Shown in pieces: positions 1-7,973 of a DNA stretch of 54,113 nt. Positions within the stretch are counted from its first letter, which is position 1. Each line of letters starts with the position of its first letter. The stretch is taken from positions 1-54,113 of the forward strand of contig NZ_JABX01000041.1 of NCBI RefSeq assembly GCF_001469165.1, written 5' to 3'. Source of the DNA: Thiohalocapsa sp. ML1. Lineage in GTDB: Bacteria > Pseudomonadota > Gammaproteobacteria > Chromatiales > Chromatiaceae. A program made the translations under genes and the position numbers. The notes beneath the pieces were generated by a model. That model saw only the letters and a list, made by a program, of their open reading frames with translations. It was not told the origin of the DNA and made no database searches.

Positions 1-2
1 CA

Positions 3-1874
3 CTAAGGGATCTCGGTGCCGACCTTGATGACTGCCTGCTTCTGGTCCGACGTGACGACGCGGGGTGAGGAGATGATCTCGCCGCGGCCCTCGCGCTGCA
101 TCGCGGAGAGCTCGAGCTGGATCAGGTGGGAGCCGACCTTGCCGAGTACGAAGTTGAAGGCGCCGGCGGGGTTGGCGTTAGCGGGGAGGTTGACCATGAG
201 GGAGGGAAGGGATGAACCTTCCGGGAACTCGACAACGGAGTTGAAAGGCTTACGCTGGCCCGTCGGATCACCCGAAATAGTCTCCCCCTCTTCCGTTGCG
301 CTGCCCCCGAATGGGCCTGCGTCAAAGTCAGCGAAAGGAGCGCCACTAGGAGGACTGGTGTTTGGTCGCCCGCCGGTAATCAAGAGCTCATTTCTTTCGT
401 AAGCCCCCATCGACGTCGACAGCCCAAACCGCACGCCCAAATCCCGGGCAAAGTTATCATTCGCGATGACCACGCGCGACTCGATCATCACCTGGCGCAC
501 CGGCACATCGAGCTGATTGATCAGCCGGCGCACCTCTTCCAGCCTCGCGGCGGTGTCCTGCACCAAGAGTGTATTGGTGCGGGCGTCCACCGTGACGCTG
601 CCACGGTCCGGCGTCAGCAGGTTGTTTTCCTCGGACTTGAGCAGCGTCGCGAAGTCCCCGGCCTTGGCGTAGTTCACCTGAATGAACTCCGAGCGCAGCG
701 GCGCCAGCTCCTCGATCTGCTGCTTGGATTCCAGCTCCAGCTTCTCTTGTGCCGCGATCTCCTGGGTCGGCGCCACCATGATGACGTTGCCCGTCTGGCG
801 CATCGACAAGCCCTTGGTTTTCAAGATGATATCGAGCGCCTGATCCCAGGGTACGTTCTTGAGCCTGAGCGTGATGTTGCCGCGCACCGTGTCGCTCGCG
901 ACCAGGTTCAGGCCGGTGAAGTCGGCCAGCAACTGCAGCACCGCGCGGACCTCGATGTCCTGGAAATTCAGCGACAGCCGGTCACCGGAATAGACGATCT
1001 TCTGGCGGTCCAGCTCTTCCTTTTCCGCCTGCGTCAGCGCGCGGAACTCCACCGTGAACAGGTTATCGGTCTGGTAGGCGAGGTACTCGAACTGATCCGA
1101 GGTCTTGATGTCCACCTGCACGTTGCCGCCCGCGCCGCGGGACTCCACCGCCGTCACCGGCGTGGCGAAGTCCACCACGTCCAGGCGCCGGAACAGGCGC
1201 TGGGGCAGGTCGGTATTGGGGATATTCACAACCACGTCCTGCCCCTCCTGGCGCACGCTGACCTGGGTCTCGGCGGACGGCAGCGTGATGATCACGCGCC
1301 CCTCGCCGCCGGTGCCGCGGCGGAAGTCGATATCGCGCACGGCGCCGCGCGCCGGCTGCCGGCTCGCGGCACCCGGGCCGGTGGTGGGGCCGATGCGCCG
1401 CGCTTGGGTCGGCACCGGGGCGGAGCGCTCCGGGTTCAGCGAGATGGTGACGCGGTTGCCGCGGGTGTTGATCTCATAGGGCACCGAGTCATTGAGATTA
1501 ATCACGACGCGCGTGCGGTCGCTCGCCTCAATGGCCACCAGGCTGTGCGCGACGCCGAGGCCGATGGGCACGTTTCTCTGATTCAGGCCGCTGCTGACGC
1601 CCGGGAAGTCGATGGCGATGCGCGCCGGGTTCTCGGTGGCGAAGTCCTGTGGCCTGGGCACGGCGCCGGAGAACACGAGGTCCACCTCCACCTGATTGCC
1701 GGGCAGCGACGCGAACTCCACGTTCTGGAGCACCGCGGCCCCGGCCGGGGCGAAGGCGCCGGCACCGAGCAGCAGCAGCACCTGCGCGGCGCGGGCAAGC
1801 CAGGTTCGAGCGCGCGCAGGCGGCGCTGCCCGCCTCAGCGCGAAGGGATCTGTCCGGCCTGTTGTTGCTCGCAT
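3..1874 (-). CDS. pilQ: Type IV pilus secretin PilQ, C-terminus missing at window edge
   Basis: Outer-membrane secretin through which the type IV pilus fibre exits. From the ATG at 1874 the product opens with a signal peptide (hydrophobic run AAQVLLLLGAGAFAPAGA), then AMIN-type beta domains (from about residue 50 and again near 190), a secretin N0/STN-like segment (LSLNFQDIEVRAVLQLL) and the start of the secretin channel domain (RQVMIESRVVIAND). The reading frame meets a TAG at positions 5-3, straight after GTEIP. In the family this point is normally followed by about 100 more channel residues, so the gene is truncated or the end of the sequence is unreliable. The ATG at 1874 is preferred over an upstream GTG at 1910 because GGAGAG lies just before it. 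It is the last gene of the pilMNOPQ operon, 166 bp after pilP. Confidence 0.95.
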   Translation of the reverse strand: MRATTGRTDPFALRRAAPPARARTWLARAAQVLLLLGAGAFAPAGAAVLQNVEFASLPGNQVEVDLVFSGAVPRPQDFATENPARIAIDFPGVSSGLNQRNVPIGLGVAHSLVAIEASDRTRVVINLNDSVPYEINTRGNRVTISLNPERSAPVPTQARRIGPTTGPGAASRQPARGAVRDIDFRRGTGGEGRVIITLPSAETQVSVRQEGQDVVVNIPNTDLPQRLFRRLDVVDFATPVTAVESRGAGGNVQVDIKTSDQFEYLAYQTDNLFTVEFRALTQAEKEELDRQKIVYSGDRLSLNFQDIEVRAVLQLLADFTGLNLVASDTVRGNITLRLKNVPWDQALDIILKTKGLSMRQTGNVIMVAPTQEIAAQEKLELESKQQIEELAPLRSEFIQVNYAKAGDFATLLKSEENNLLTPDRGSVTVDARTNTLLVQDTAARLEEVRRLINQLDVPVRQVMIESRVVIANDNFARDLGVRFGLSTSMGAYERNELLITGGRPNTSPPSGAPFADFDAGPFGGSATEEGETISGDPTGQRKPFNSVVEFPEGSSLPSLMVNLPANANPAGAFNFVLGKVGSHLIQLELSAMQREGRGEIISSPRVVTSDQKQAVIKVGTEIP

Positions 1875-2040
1875 GGCTGTCTCTCCGCATCCGACGGCGT
1901 TGTCGGACACTGGCGTACTGAATCCGCCACCGCCTCGCGACCGGGCCGCGCGGCGGCATGGTGCGACCGCCGCCCCCCGGCTGTTCGCCGGCGGGGTGCG
2001 GCCGCTTGCACTCCCTGCGCAGGCAAAGCCCCTGCGCCTG

Positions 2041-2568
2041 TTACTGCGCCCTGAGGGAGATCGTCTGCTCCCGCTCGCGCCAAGCCCCCGGGCCTTCGCC
2101 GATGATCTCGGTCAGGGCGATGCCTTCGGGGCTGATCTGGGTGATCTGACCATTGTTCTGACCCAGATAATTGCCGACCCGCACCCGATGCAGCACGCCG
2201 TCGGGCGTCATGACGAGGCCCCAACGGGTGTTGTGCTGCTCCAGCGTGCCCACCATCCGCAGCGAGTCCAGCGCGTACTGCTCCAGCTCCTCGCGCCGGC
2301 GCAGCGGGTCCGGCGCAATGCCGGAGCCCGGCCGCGGCATGGTCGCCTGGGCCGTGCGATCGTCCATCACGAAGGGGTCGCGGCGATTGCCCGGCTCATA
2401 CAGAAAGGTGTCCACCTGCGGCACCTCCGGGATCGGCTCCAGCGGCCCCGGCGGGCGCGCCTTGACCCGCGCCACGTAATCGTTCAGCTCGTCCAGGTTG
2501 GCCTTGCCGCAGCCCGCAAGCACGGCCGCGACCGCCGCCAGCGCCGCCAAACGCGCCGCGCGCATCAT
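2041..2568 (-). CDS. pilP: Type IV pilus inner-membrane lipoprotein PilP
   Basis: 175-residue lipoprotein that links the inner-membrane PilM/N/O alignment complex to the PilQ secretin. It begins with a lipoprotein signal (AVAAVLAGC, lipidated Cys about residue 20). A flexible Pro-rich stretch follows, then the conserved pilus-assembly beta domain (LRMVGTLEQ, then GVLHRVRVGNYLGQNNGQI, ending ISLRAQ). The ATG at 2568 overlaps the TGA of pilO as ATGA, indicating translational coupling; a second ATG follows directly and could be used instead. Length and order agree with other gammaproteobacterial pilMNOPQ operons. Confidence 0.95.
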   Translation of the reverse strand: MMRAARLAALAAVAAVLAGCGKANLDELNDYVARVKARPPGPLEPIPEVPQVDTFLYEPGNRRDPFVMDDRTAQATMPRPGSGIAPDPLRRREELEQYALDSLRMVGTLEQHNTRWGLVMTPDGVLHRVRVGNYLGQNNGQITQISPEGIALTEIIGEGPGAWREREQTISLRAQ

Positions 2569-3173
2569 TGGAGCGCCGCCTCTTCCAGATAGCGATAGGT
2601 CTTCACCGTGGCTTCCATGCCCAAGCGCACGTCGCCGCCGCTCGCGTTGCCGCCGCCCGGGGACGAAATCTTGACATCGTGTATCGTCACGATGCGTGGC
2701 AGCGCCGCAAGACCGCTGATGAAGCGGCCGAACTCGTGATAGCGGCCGTTGACGCGCATGCGGATCGGCAGCTCGGCATAGAAGTCCTTGTTCTGCTCGC
2801 CGGCGGGCTGGAACAGCTCGAACTCCAGGCCGGCGGCGAGGCCCGTCTGCGACACATCCACCAACAGCCCCGCCACCTCGGTGCGGTCCGGCAACTGCCG
2901 CACCATGGCGCCGAAGGACTCCTCCATCTCGGCGAGCTGCTGCTCGTAGGCCTCCAGGTTCGCGGCCTTGTCCTGCTTGTCCTCGAAGGTCTTGCGCAGC
3001 GTCAGCTCCTCGGCCCTGACGGTGTCCAGGCGGGCTATCTGGTCCTTGACGATGAAGTAGTACCAGGCCCAGCCGAGCAGCGCGCACAGGACCAGAATCA
3101 GGGCGGCCTTGGCCGGCACCGGCCACTCGCCGATGTTGCTAAGCTCCAGTTCGTTGAGGTCGCTGAGTTCCAC
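2565..3173 (-). CDS. pilO: Type IV pilus assembly protein PilO
   Basis: Bitopic inner-membrane protein that forms heterodimers with PilN in the type IV pilus alignment complex. The product has a short cytoplasmic start (ELSDLNELELSNIGEWP), one transmembrane helix (about residues 20-42, ALILVLCALLGWAWYYF), a coiled-coil section (about 45-100) and a ferredoxin-like periplasmic domain that contains LPIRMRVNGRYHEFGRFISG. No ATG lies in the right place. The only suitable in-frame start is the GTG at 3173, giving 202 residues, close to the family length; GAGAAG just upstream may act as a weak ribosome site. It follows pilN by 55 bp and overlaps pilP. Confidence 0.92.
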   Translation of the reverse strand: MELSDLNELELSNIGEWPVPAKAALILVLCALLGWAWYYFIVKDQIARLDTVRAEELTLRKTFEDKQDKAANLEAYEQQLAEMEESFGAMVRQLPDRTEVAGLLVDVSQTGLAAGLEFELFQPAGEQNKDFYAELPIRMRVNGRYHEFGRFISGLAALPRIVTIHDVKISSPGGGNASGGDVRLGMEATVKTYRYLEEAALQ

Positions 3174-3228
3174 GCTGCTTCTCGTACTGTTGGTCGCGGT
3201 CCGCGGCGGCACAGGCTCCCTGCGCCCG

Positions 3229-3837
3229 TCAGCCGGATACGGACCGGCGCCCCGCCTCCACGCCGACCTGGCCGTCCGCGGGCGCGGCGTCCGGGTCCGC
3301 GCGCCGCTGCTGGAAGCTGAGCCGAAAATGGCTGAAACCGGTGCCGGTCTGGTCTTTGTTCTCGATGACCAGCAGCACCGGATCGTTGATCCACGCCGAC
3401 GCGTTGATGTTGCGCATGAAGGCCGATACGCGCGCATTGGACTGCGCGCGCCCTTCCACCTCGACGCGGGCGCCCTGCTGCGTGACGCCGGTGAGGAAGA
3501 CGCCGTCGGGAATGGCCTGCACGAGCTCATCGAAGAGGTGCACGACCTCCGGGCGGCTCTCCTGCAACTGTTGGATGACGTTCATGCGCGCGAGCAGGTC
3601 CGCTTTGGTCTCTTCGAGCAACTGGATCTTGCGAATACGCTGGTCGAGCTGCGCAATCTGCTGCGTGAGGAGCTGATTGCGGGACTGCTGCGCGGCGATC
3701 ATGCTCTCGAACTGCATGCGCACGCCAAGCCCGACCAGCAGGACCAGCGCCACGGCCGCACCCGTGGCCATGAAGAAGTTCCGCTGCCGGCGGCGGCGCT
3801 CCTGGTCGCGCCATGGCAGTAGGTTAATGCGTGCCAT
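3229..3837 (-). CDS. pilN: Type IV pilus assembly protein PilN
   Basis: Inner-membrane partner of PilO. The N-terminal motif ARINLLPWRDQERRRRQ, which docks into PilM in this family, is intact. It is followed by one transmembrane helix (about residues 22-42), a coiled coil (about 45-95) and a periplasmic ferredoxin-like domain (IPDGVFLTGVTQQGARVEVEG). The 202-residue product is slightly longer than usual, with an Ala/Asp-rich tail (RRADPDAAPADGQ). It starts 31 bp after the pilM stop. Confidence 0.95.
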   Translation of the reverse strand: MARINLLPWRDQERRRRQRNFFMATGAAVALVLLVGLGVRMQFESMIAAQQSRNQLLTQQIAQLDQRIRKIQLLEETKADLLARMNVIQQLQESRPEVVHLFDELVQAIPDGVFLTGVTQQGARVEVEGRAQSNARVSAFMRNINASAWINDPVLLVIENKDQTGTGFSHFRLSFQQRRADPDAAPADGQVGVEAGRRSVSG

Positions 3838-3868
3838 GTTCAGATGCGTGTCTTGTCAGATGCGCGTG

Positions 3869-4942
3869 TCAGTCGAATGCCCGCAAGGCCAGTCCGGTCG
3901 CGATCATCATGGCCGGCGCCGCCTTGGTCAGCGCGGCCGGGTCGATGCCGGGACCGAGCGCCATGGCGGCGAACGGGTTGACGATGGACACCGGGAACCC
4001 GAGCCGCTCTTCCACCAGCTCGTCGATCTTGTCGATGCGCGCGGCGCCGCCGGCGAGCATGACCTGATCGGTGCGGTTGAAGGTGCTCGCAGAGTAAAAG
4101 AACTGCAGCGCGCGGGCGATCTGCTGCGCCAGCGCCTCCTTGAACGGCCCCAGCACCTCGGTGGTGAAATTCTCGGGCAGCCGGCCCTCTTCGAGGCGTT
4201 CCAGGGCCTGTGGACGGGCTAAGCCGTAGCGGCGCTCGACCTCGTCGAGCAACTGATTGCCGCCGAAGTTCTGCTCCCGGGTGTAGACCGTCTTGCCGTC
4301 GTGCAGCACGTGCAGCGTCGTCGTGGTGGCGCCGACATCGGCGATGGCGACGGTCTGGTCTTGGCGTTCGTCGTCGAAGCGCCCGAGCAGCAAGGCGCAG
4401 GCGTTCTCCATGGCGTAGGCCTCGACGTCGACGATGGCGGCCGTGAGCCCCGCGAGCTCCAGCGCCGCCACGCGGTCGTCGACGTTCTCGCGCCGGGAGG
4501 CCGCCAGCAGTACGTCCACCATGTCCGGGTTGTTCGGCGAGCTGCCCAGGATGTCGAAGTCGATGTTGACCTCTTCCAGCGGATAGGGGATGTACTGATC
4601 CGCCTCCAACTGGATCTGCATCTCCATCTCGGCGTCGGACAGCGCCGCCGACATGGCAATGACCTTGGTGATGACGGCGGACCCCGCCACGGCGCAGGCA
4701 GCGCGCTTGGTTTTGGTGCCGGCCCGGGCGACGGCCCGCTGAATGGTCTGCCCGACGACATCCACGTCGGAGATCTTCTTCTCGACCACCGCATTGACTG
4801 GCAGCGGCTCGATGGTGAAGGCATTGACGCGATAGAGCTCCGCTGCGGTGCCGACGGTCTGCGACAGCTCAATGATCTTCACGGCCGTCGAGCTGATGTC
4901 GATGCCGAGGAGTGCCCGCTGTTTGCGCCCGATGCCGAACAT
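3869..4942 (-). CDS. pilM: Type IV pilus actin-like ATPase PilM
   Basis: Cytoplasmic actin/FtsA-like protein that binds the PilN N-terminus and anchors the pilus alignment complex. The product begins MFGIGRKQRALLGIDISST, where the phosphate-1-like IDISSTAVK segment is diagnostic. The second phosphate-binding stretch (IADVGATTTTLHVL, about residue 200) and the adenosine-side motif (MLAGGAARI, about 300) are also present. The ATG at 4942 gives 357 residues, the usual length; an upstream TTG at 5020 would add a non-conserved extension. It is first in the operon. The 246 bp upstream (4943-5188) contains no gene and presumably holds the operon promoter. Confidence 0.95.
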   Translation of the reverse strand: MFGIGRKQRALLGIDISSTAVKIIELSQTVGTAAELYRVNAFTIEPLPVNAVVEKKISDVDVVGQTIQRAVARAGTKTKRAACAVAGSAVITKVIAMSAALSDAEMEMQIQLEADQYIPYPLEEVNIDFDILGSSPNNPDMVDVLLAASRRENVDDRVAALELAGLTAAIVDVEAYAMENACALLLGRFDDERQDQTVAIADVGATTTTLHVLHDGKTVYTREQNFGGNQLLDEVERRYGLARPQALERLEEGRLPENFTTEVLGPFKEALAQQIARALQFFYSASTFNRTDQVMLAGGAARIDKIDELVEERLGFPVSIVNPFAAMALGPGIDPAALTKAAPAMMIATGLALRAFD

Positions 4943-5188
4943 GCTTGCCCGCCACGCTGGGGGCCTTTGCCCCACACCTGATAAATCAGCTACGAATTCG
5001 CCTCTAACTATATCAGACAAAACCTGTTTCGTATGTGAGGTAGGCCCCGGTTCCTGGTCCGTGGCCGACCGCCGCGGCAGAATATTGGACAGTTGCAGGA
5101 GCCGGCTGTCTGCGCGGCCGGCCGCAGCAGCGGCAATGGCCCTGCCGGCAGCGTCGGCAGGCCGGCCAGTGGGCGCGCGGACGGGGCA

Positions 5189-6253
5189 TCAGCCGCCGAT
5201 CTGCCGCGCGATGTCCGCCAGCCGCTGGTCCGGGTCCTGCACCAGCCGGCGCGGAAAGTGCACGTAGAGCGCGATGCGGCCGGGGCGGTCTGGCCGGCGG
5301 GCACGCACGAGGCCGATCTCGTGCGCGCCCTCGGTGCAGCGGTCGCGGATGATGTTCATGCGGTCGAGCCAAAGCCGCATGGTCTCGAAATGCAGCTCGC
5401 GCTCCGGATGGTCCAGCTCATTGATGAGGCAATCCAGATACTCCTCAATGTTAGCCAGGCCCCGGCGCGCGTCGGCGAGGTCCCGCTCGGCGTCGTCGAT
5501 GCGTCCCCGCAGGCGCGCCTGCTCGGCGAGGTGCGCGCTGCTGCTGCCGAGCACGAGGTCGACGCCGCCCACCCGCGGGTTCACGACCTTGAGCTTGAGC
5601 TTGAGCATGCGCACCGCCGCGTCGAGCTGGGCAATGCGCTCCTCCCGCGCCTCGATGCGCGCGTGGCCGATGGACACCATGACGTCGACCACGGGCTGCA
5701 GCAGGCTCCGGCGCAGCGCGTCCATGCCGTCGGCCACGGCGGCGACCTCGATGTCCGTGAAGCCGAGCGTCGTCTGCTGCACGTCGCGCTGCACCCGATC
5801 GCCGATGAGCGCCATGCCGAGCTGCCGGCGCTCCTGCGGCATGGCCAGCAGCAGCCCGAACAGCTCGCCGTCGGCCGCGGGATGGTCCTGCAGCCAGCGC
5901 TGCACGGCGCGGCCGGACAGCACCTGTTGCAGTTGCGAGAGATTGCCGAATAGGGCATTGACGAGCGGGTCCGCGGCCCAGCTCGCCGGGTCCAGCGTCA
6001 CCGGACCGGGAATGGCAGAGAGCAGCGACTCGCCGTGGGCGAGGAGGCGCTCGGCCACCGGGAACAGCCGGCGCCGATAACCCGGCAGGCCGCGCAGCGT
6101 CGGGTTCACCTGCGAGACGATGCGCTCGCAGGCGAGGTGCACGGCGCTCTCGTGCAGCCGGCGCTCGGCGCTCTGCACGCGCAGCCGCGAGACGAGCGCC
6201 TGCGCCCACAGGCGCAGCCGGCCTGGGCGGAACGGGGCGGGGCGGTCGGGCAT
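5189..6253 (-). CDS. Unrecognised 354-residue protein, probably cytoplasmic
   Basis: I do not recognise the family. The ATG at 6253 is preceded by GGAG at good spacing. There is no signal peptide or clear transmembrane segment. The product is mostly alpha-helical in character. A conserved-looking middle (TTLGFTDIEVAAVADGMDA) is followed by a long heptad-like region (about residues 180-270, REERIAQLDAAVRMLKLKL) that suggests a coiled coil, and a basic C-terminal part ending YVHFPRRLVQDPDQRLADI. It lies in the same direction as pilM but 246 bp away and is not part of the classical pilus operon. A membrane-stress or structural role cannot be argued from sequence. Confidence 0.75.
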   Translation of the reverse strand: MPDRPAPFRPGRLRLWAQALVSRLRVQSAERRLHESAVHLACERIVSQVNPTLRGLPGYRRRLFPVAERLLAHGESLLSAIPGPVTLDPASWAADPLVNALFGNLSQLQQVLSGRAVQRWLQDHPAADGELFGLLLAMPQERRQLGMALIGDRVQRDVQQTTLGFTDIEVAAVADGMDALRRSLLQPVVDVMVSIGHARIEAREERIAQLDAAVRMLKLKLKVVNPRVGGVDLVLGSSSAHLAEQARLRGRIDDAERDLADARRGLANIEEYLDCLINELDHPERELHFETMRLWLDRMNIIRDRCTEGAHEIGLVRARRPDRPGRIALYVHFPRRLVQDPDQRLADIARQIGG

Positions 6254-6323
6254 CGAGGCACTCCGGTGGCGGGGGATGCTGTCATCCTAGATTGCTTGAC
6301 GGCGGCGAATGTTTGCAGATGAG

Positions 6324-6575
6324 TCAAGTTTCACGACGACACGGCGCTTGCAGGCGAAAGGGCCGAGGGCCAAGGGCCAAGGGAGCCCGCCTCGGCCCTT
6401 GGCCCTTGGCCCTTGCTTCAACGCGCCGACGAGCGGGCTGCGCAAGACTAGGCGCCGCGATGGTGAGCGTCTCAGGCAGCGGCGCCAGCACCGGCGCGGG
6501 CGCTTGCGCCGCGAGCGGCGGCGCCGTGCAGGCACACAGCAGCAACGCGCCGAGGCGGGCGCGGTGGCGCCTCAT
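6324..6575 (-). CDS. Possible decayed secreted protein running into a heptamer repeat
   Basis: Short frame starting at the ATG at 6575, about 50 bp after the lspA stop and in the same direction. The first 25 residues look like a signal peptide (ARLGALLLCACTAPPLAAQ), followed by a Pro/Ala segment (APAPVLAPLPETLTIAAPS). From about residue 50 the frame enters the GGGCC-type heptamer array and translates into low-complexity sequence (KGQGPRRAPLALGPRP). It may be the stump of a longer exported protein whose 3' part was replaced by the repeat, or a non-coding frame. The usual lspA neighbour, the FKBP-type isomerase, is not recognisable here. Confidence 0.3.
   Translation of the reverse strand: MRRHRARLGALLLCACTAPPLAAQAPAPVLAPLPETLTIAAPSLAQPARRRVEARAKGQGPRRAPLALGPRPFRLQAPCRRET
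6359..6420. repeat. GGGCC-type heptamer inverted array (terminator-like hairpin)
   Basis: Three left-arm heptamers of the AGGGCCA/AGGGCCG type face three right-arm CCCTTGG-type heptamers across the central GAGCCCGCCTCG. The arms are complementary and can form a long GC-rich stem. Position is downstream of lspA and upstream of the 354-residue gene, so it could end lspA transcription. It belongs to the same repeat class as 8947-9003, 12956-13025 and 52519-52564. Confidence 0.8.
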
Positions 6576-6623
6576 TGCGCGGGCGGTGAGCTGTCCGGGG
6601 TCCATGCGCCTTGACCCTGCCCG

Positions 6624-7127
6624 TCAGCCCTTCGCGGCGGCTCCGTCCGTGTGTCGCTGGGCGCGGAAGCTCTCGATCAGCAGTAGCACGACGCCGACGC
6701 TGATGGCGCTGTCGGCGACGTTGAACGACGGCCAGGGGTTGAACATGGCCAAAGGCAGGAACGGGAGATACACCTGGATGAAATCCACCACGTGCCCGAG
6801 CAGCACGCGGTCGATGAGGTTGCCGACGGCGCCGCCGAGGATCAGCGAGAGACCCACCGCCAGCCAGCCCTCACCGGGCTTAAGCCGCAGTAGCCAGATC
6901 AACAGCGCCACCGTCACCGCCACCGCGAAGCCTGCGAACAACCAGCGCTGCCAGCCGCCCGCGTCGGACAACAGGCTGAACGCGGCGCCGGTGTTGAACA
7001 TCAGCGTCAGGTTCAGGTTCGGCACCAGCTCGATGACCTGATAGGGCTCAAGGGCCGCCAGCACCAGCCACTTGCTGAGCTGGTCCAGAACGAGCACGGC
7101 GGCGGAGAGCCAGAGCCAGTGTTTCAC
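6624..7127 (-). CDS. lspA: Lipoprotein signal peptidase (signal peptidase II)
   Basis: Inner-membrane aspartyl peptidase that removes signal peptides from diacylglyceryl-modified prolipoproteins. The four-helix topology is visible: helix 1 begins WLWLSAAVLVLDQLSKW, and the last helix lies near SVGVVLLLIESFR. Both catalytic Asp motifs are present, NLIDR (with GGAVGN before it) and FNVADSAI. The start is uncertain; the GTG at 7127 gives 167 residues, the normal length, but has no good ribosome site. Longer GTG/ATG starts upstream would add a non-conserved extension. ileS and fkpB, the common partners, are absent; the upstream neighbour is a toxin-antitoxin pair. Confidence 0.93.
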   Translation of the reverse strand: MKHWLWLSAAVLVLDQLSKWLVLAALEPYQVIELVPNLNLTLMFNTGAAFSLLSDAGGWQRWLFAGFAVAVTVALLIWLLRLKPGEGWLAVGLSLILGGAVGNLIDRVLLGHVVDFIQVYLPFLPLAMFNPWPSFNVADSAISVGVVLLLIESFRAQRHTDGAAAKG

Positions 7128-7238
7128 GGGAGTATTGATGGGTTCTGCTGCGGGAGGGACGGCAAGCACAGCGCTCACCGCGCGTGGCCGAGCATTGTCG
7201 CGGGCCACGGTCGATTTGGCCAGCGTCGAGGGCCGCAA

Positions 7239-7604
7239 TCAATGCTCGAAAGGCGCCTGCGGGCACAGGATTCCGAGGCGATGCCGCAGTCGCGCGGCAT
7301 CATCACCCGCGAGTCTGCCGAGCTTGCCGAGGACCAAACGATGATCCAGCGTGAAGAGCTTCATCCGCACCAGGCAGGGGTTGGACAAGCCGGCTGCGGC
7401 AAGGTCCTCGATGACGAGATCCAAGGGCCAAGCGCTGCGCTGGGCAGAGGTGATCACGGCGCAAACGCTGTGACCGGCCCGCGTGTTGAAAGCGATGCTG
7501 TCGGACAATACGACGGCAGGCCTGACCTTGCGCGCAGCGCGATCTGTGAACGGAAAAGGAACGCGAACGACGTCGAGCGCGTTATAGGTCACGGAAGGCC
7601 TCAT
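7239..7604 (-). CDS. PemK/MazF-family toxin (putative endoribonuclease)
   Basis: 121-residue protein of the MazF/PemK fold, a family of mRNA interferases that arrest growth. The N-terminal signature is clear: DVVRVPFPFTD, then the RPAVVLSD strand, with VITSAQR in the middle and CLVRMKLFTLDHRLVLGKLG near the end, matching the family beta-barrel. It overlaps the upstream antitoxin gene by about 23 bp, as expected for coupled expression and autoregulation. The pair sits between lspA and the CbiX-like gene, with no mobile element beside it. Confidence 0.88.
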   Translation of the reverse strand: MRPSVTYNALDVVRVPFPFTDRAARKVRPAVVLSDSIAFNTRAGHSVCAVITSAQRSAWPLDLVIEDLAAAGLSNPCLVRMKLFTLDHRLVLGKLGRLAGDDAARLRHRLGILCPQAPFEH

Positions 7605-7836
7605 CGTCCTCGGGCGACGACCACTCCCCCAAGGTGCCTTCCAAGCTCCTGAGATAGTCTAAATCGAGCGGCGCCGCACGGCGGACGTGGACGCGACCGT
7701 CGCCTTCGATCTCCCAGGCCAAGGTATCGCCCGGCGCCGCGCCGAGGGCGTCGCGGACCTCCTTCGGCACGGTCGTCTGGCCATTTGCGGTGATCTTTCC
7801 CATGAGCGGCACCAAATTGCTGTTGTCGGCGTGCAT
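7582..7836 (-). CDS. AbrB/MazE-type antitoxin
   Basis: 84-residue antitoxin. The swapped-hairpin AbrB DNA-binding domain is visible as GKITANGQTTVPKEVRDALGAAPGD, and the acidic C-terminal tail (EWSSPEDDEAFRDL) is the part that normally binds and blocks the toxin. Two starts are possible: the ATG at 7836, which has GGGG about 7 nt upstream, and the ATG at 7803, directly before the domain. It precedes and overlaps the PemK-like toxin. By analogy the complex should repress its own promoter in 7837-7920. Confidence 0.88.
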   Translation of the reverse strand: MHADNSNLVPLMGKITANGQTTVPKEVRDALGAAPGDTLAWEIEGDGRVHVRRAAPLDLDYLRSLEGTLGEWSSPEDDEAFRDL

Positions 7837-7932
7837 GAAGTGACCCCGCAGATGTAAGGACGCCCGACGTGCCTCCCATTCTAGGCCTGTAAAGCCTCAG
7901 ATCGACAAGGGCACGCCGCGAACTAAGGGCCG

Positions 7933-7959
7933 AGGGCCGAGGAGGGCTTCCTCGGCCCT
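7933..7959. terminator. Perfect 10-bp hairpin downstream of the CbiX-like gene
   Basis: AGGGCCGAGG (7933-7942), a 7-nt loop, then CCTCGGCCCT (7950-7959). It lies about 15 bp beyond the stop of the CbiX-like gene (minus strand) and upstream of the antitoxin, so it is a good candidate intrinsic terminator, though no long T run follows. The arms are the same GGGCCGA-type sequence as the larger heptamer arrays in this window. Confidence 0.6.
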
Positions 7960-7973
7960 GTTCGCAGCTATGC

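Noticed and set aside
747-2054. A 435-residue plus-strand frame opposite pilQ
   Set aside because: It mirrors pilQ codons and shows no domain or ribosome site.
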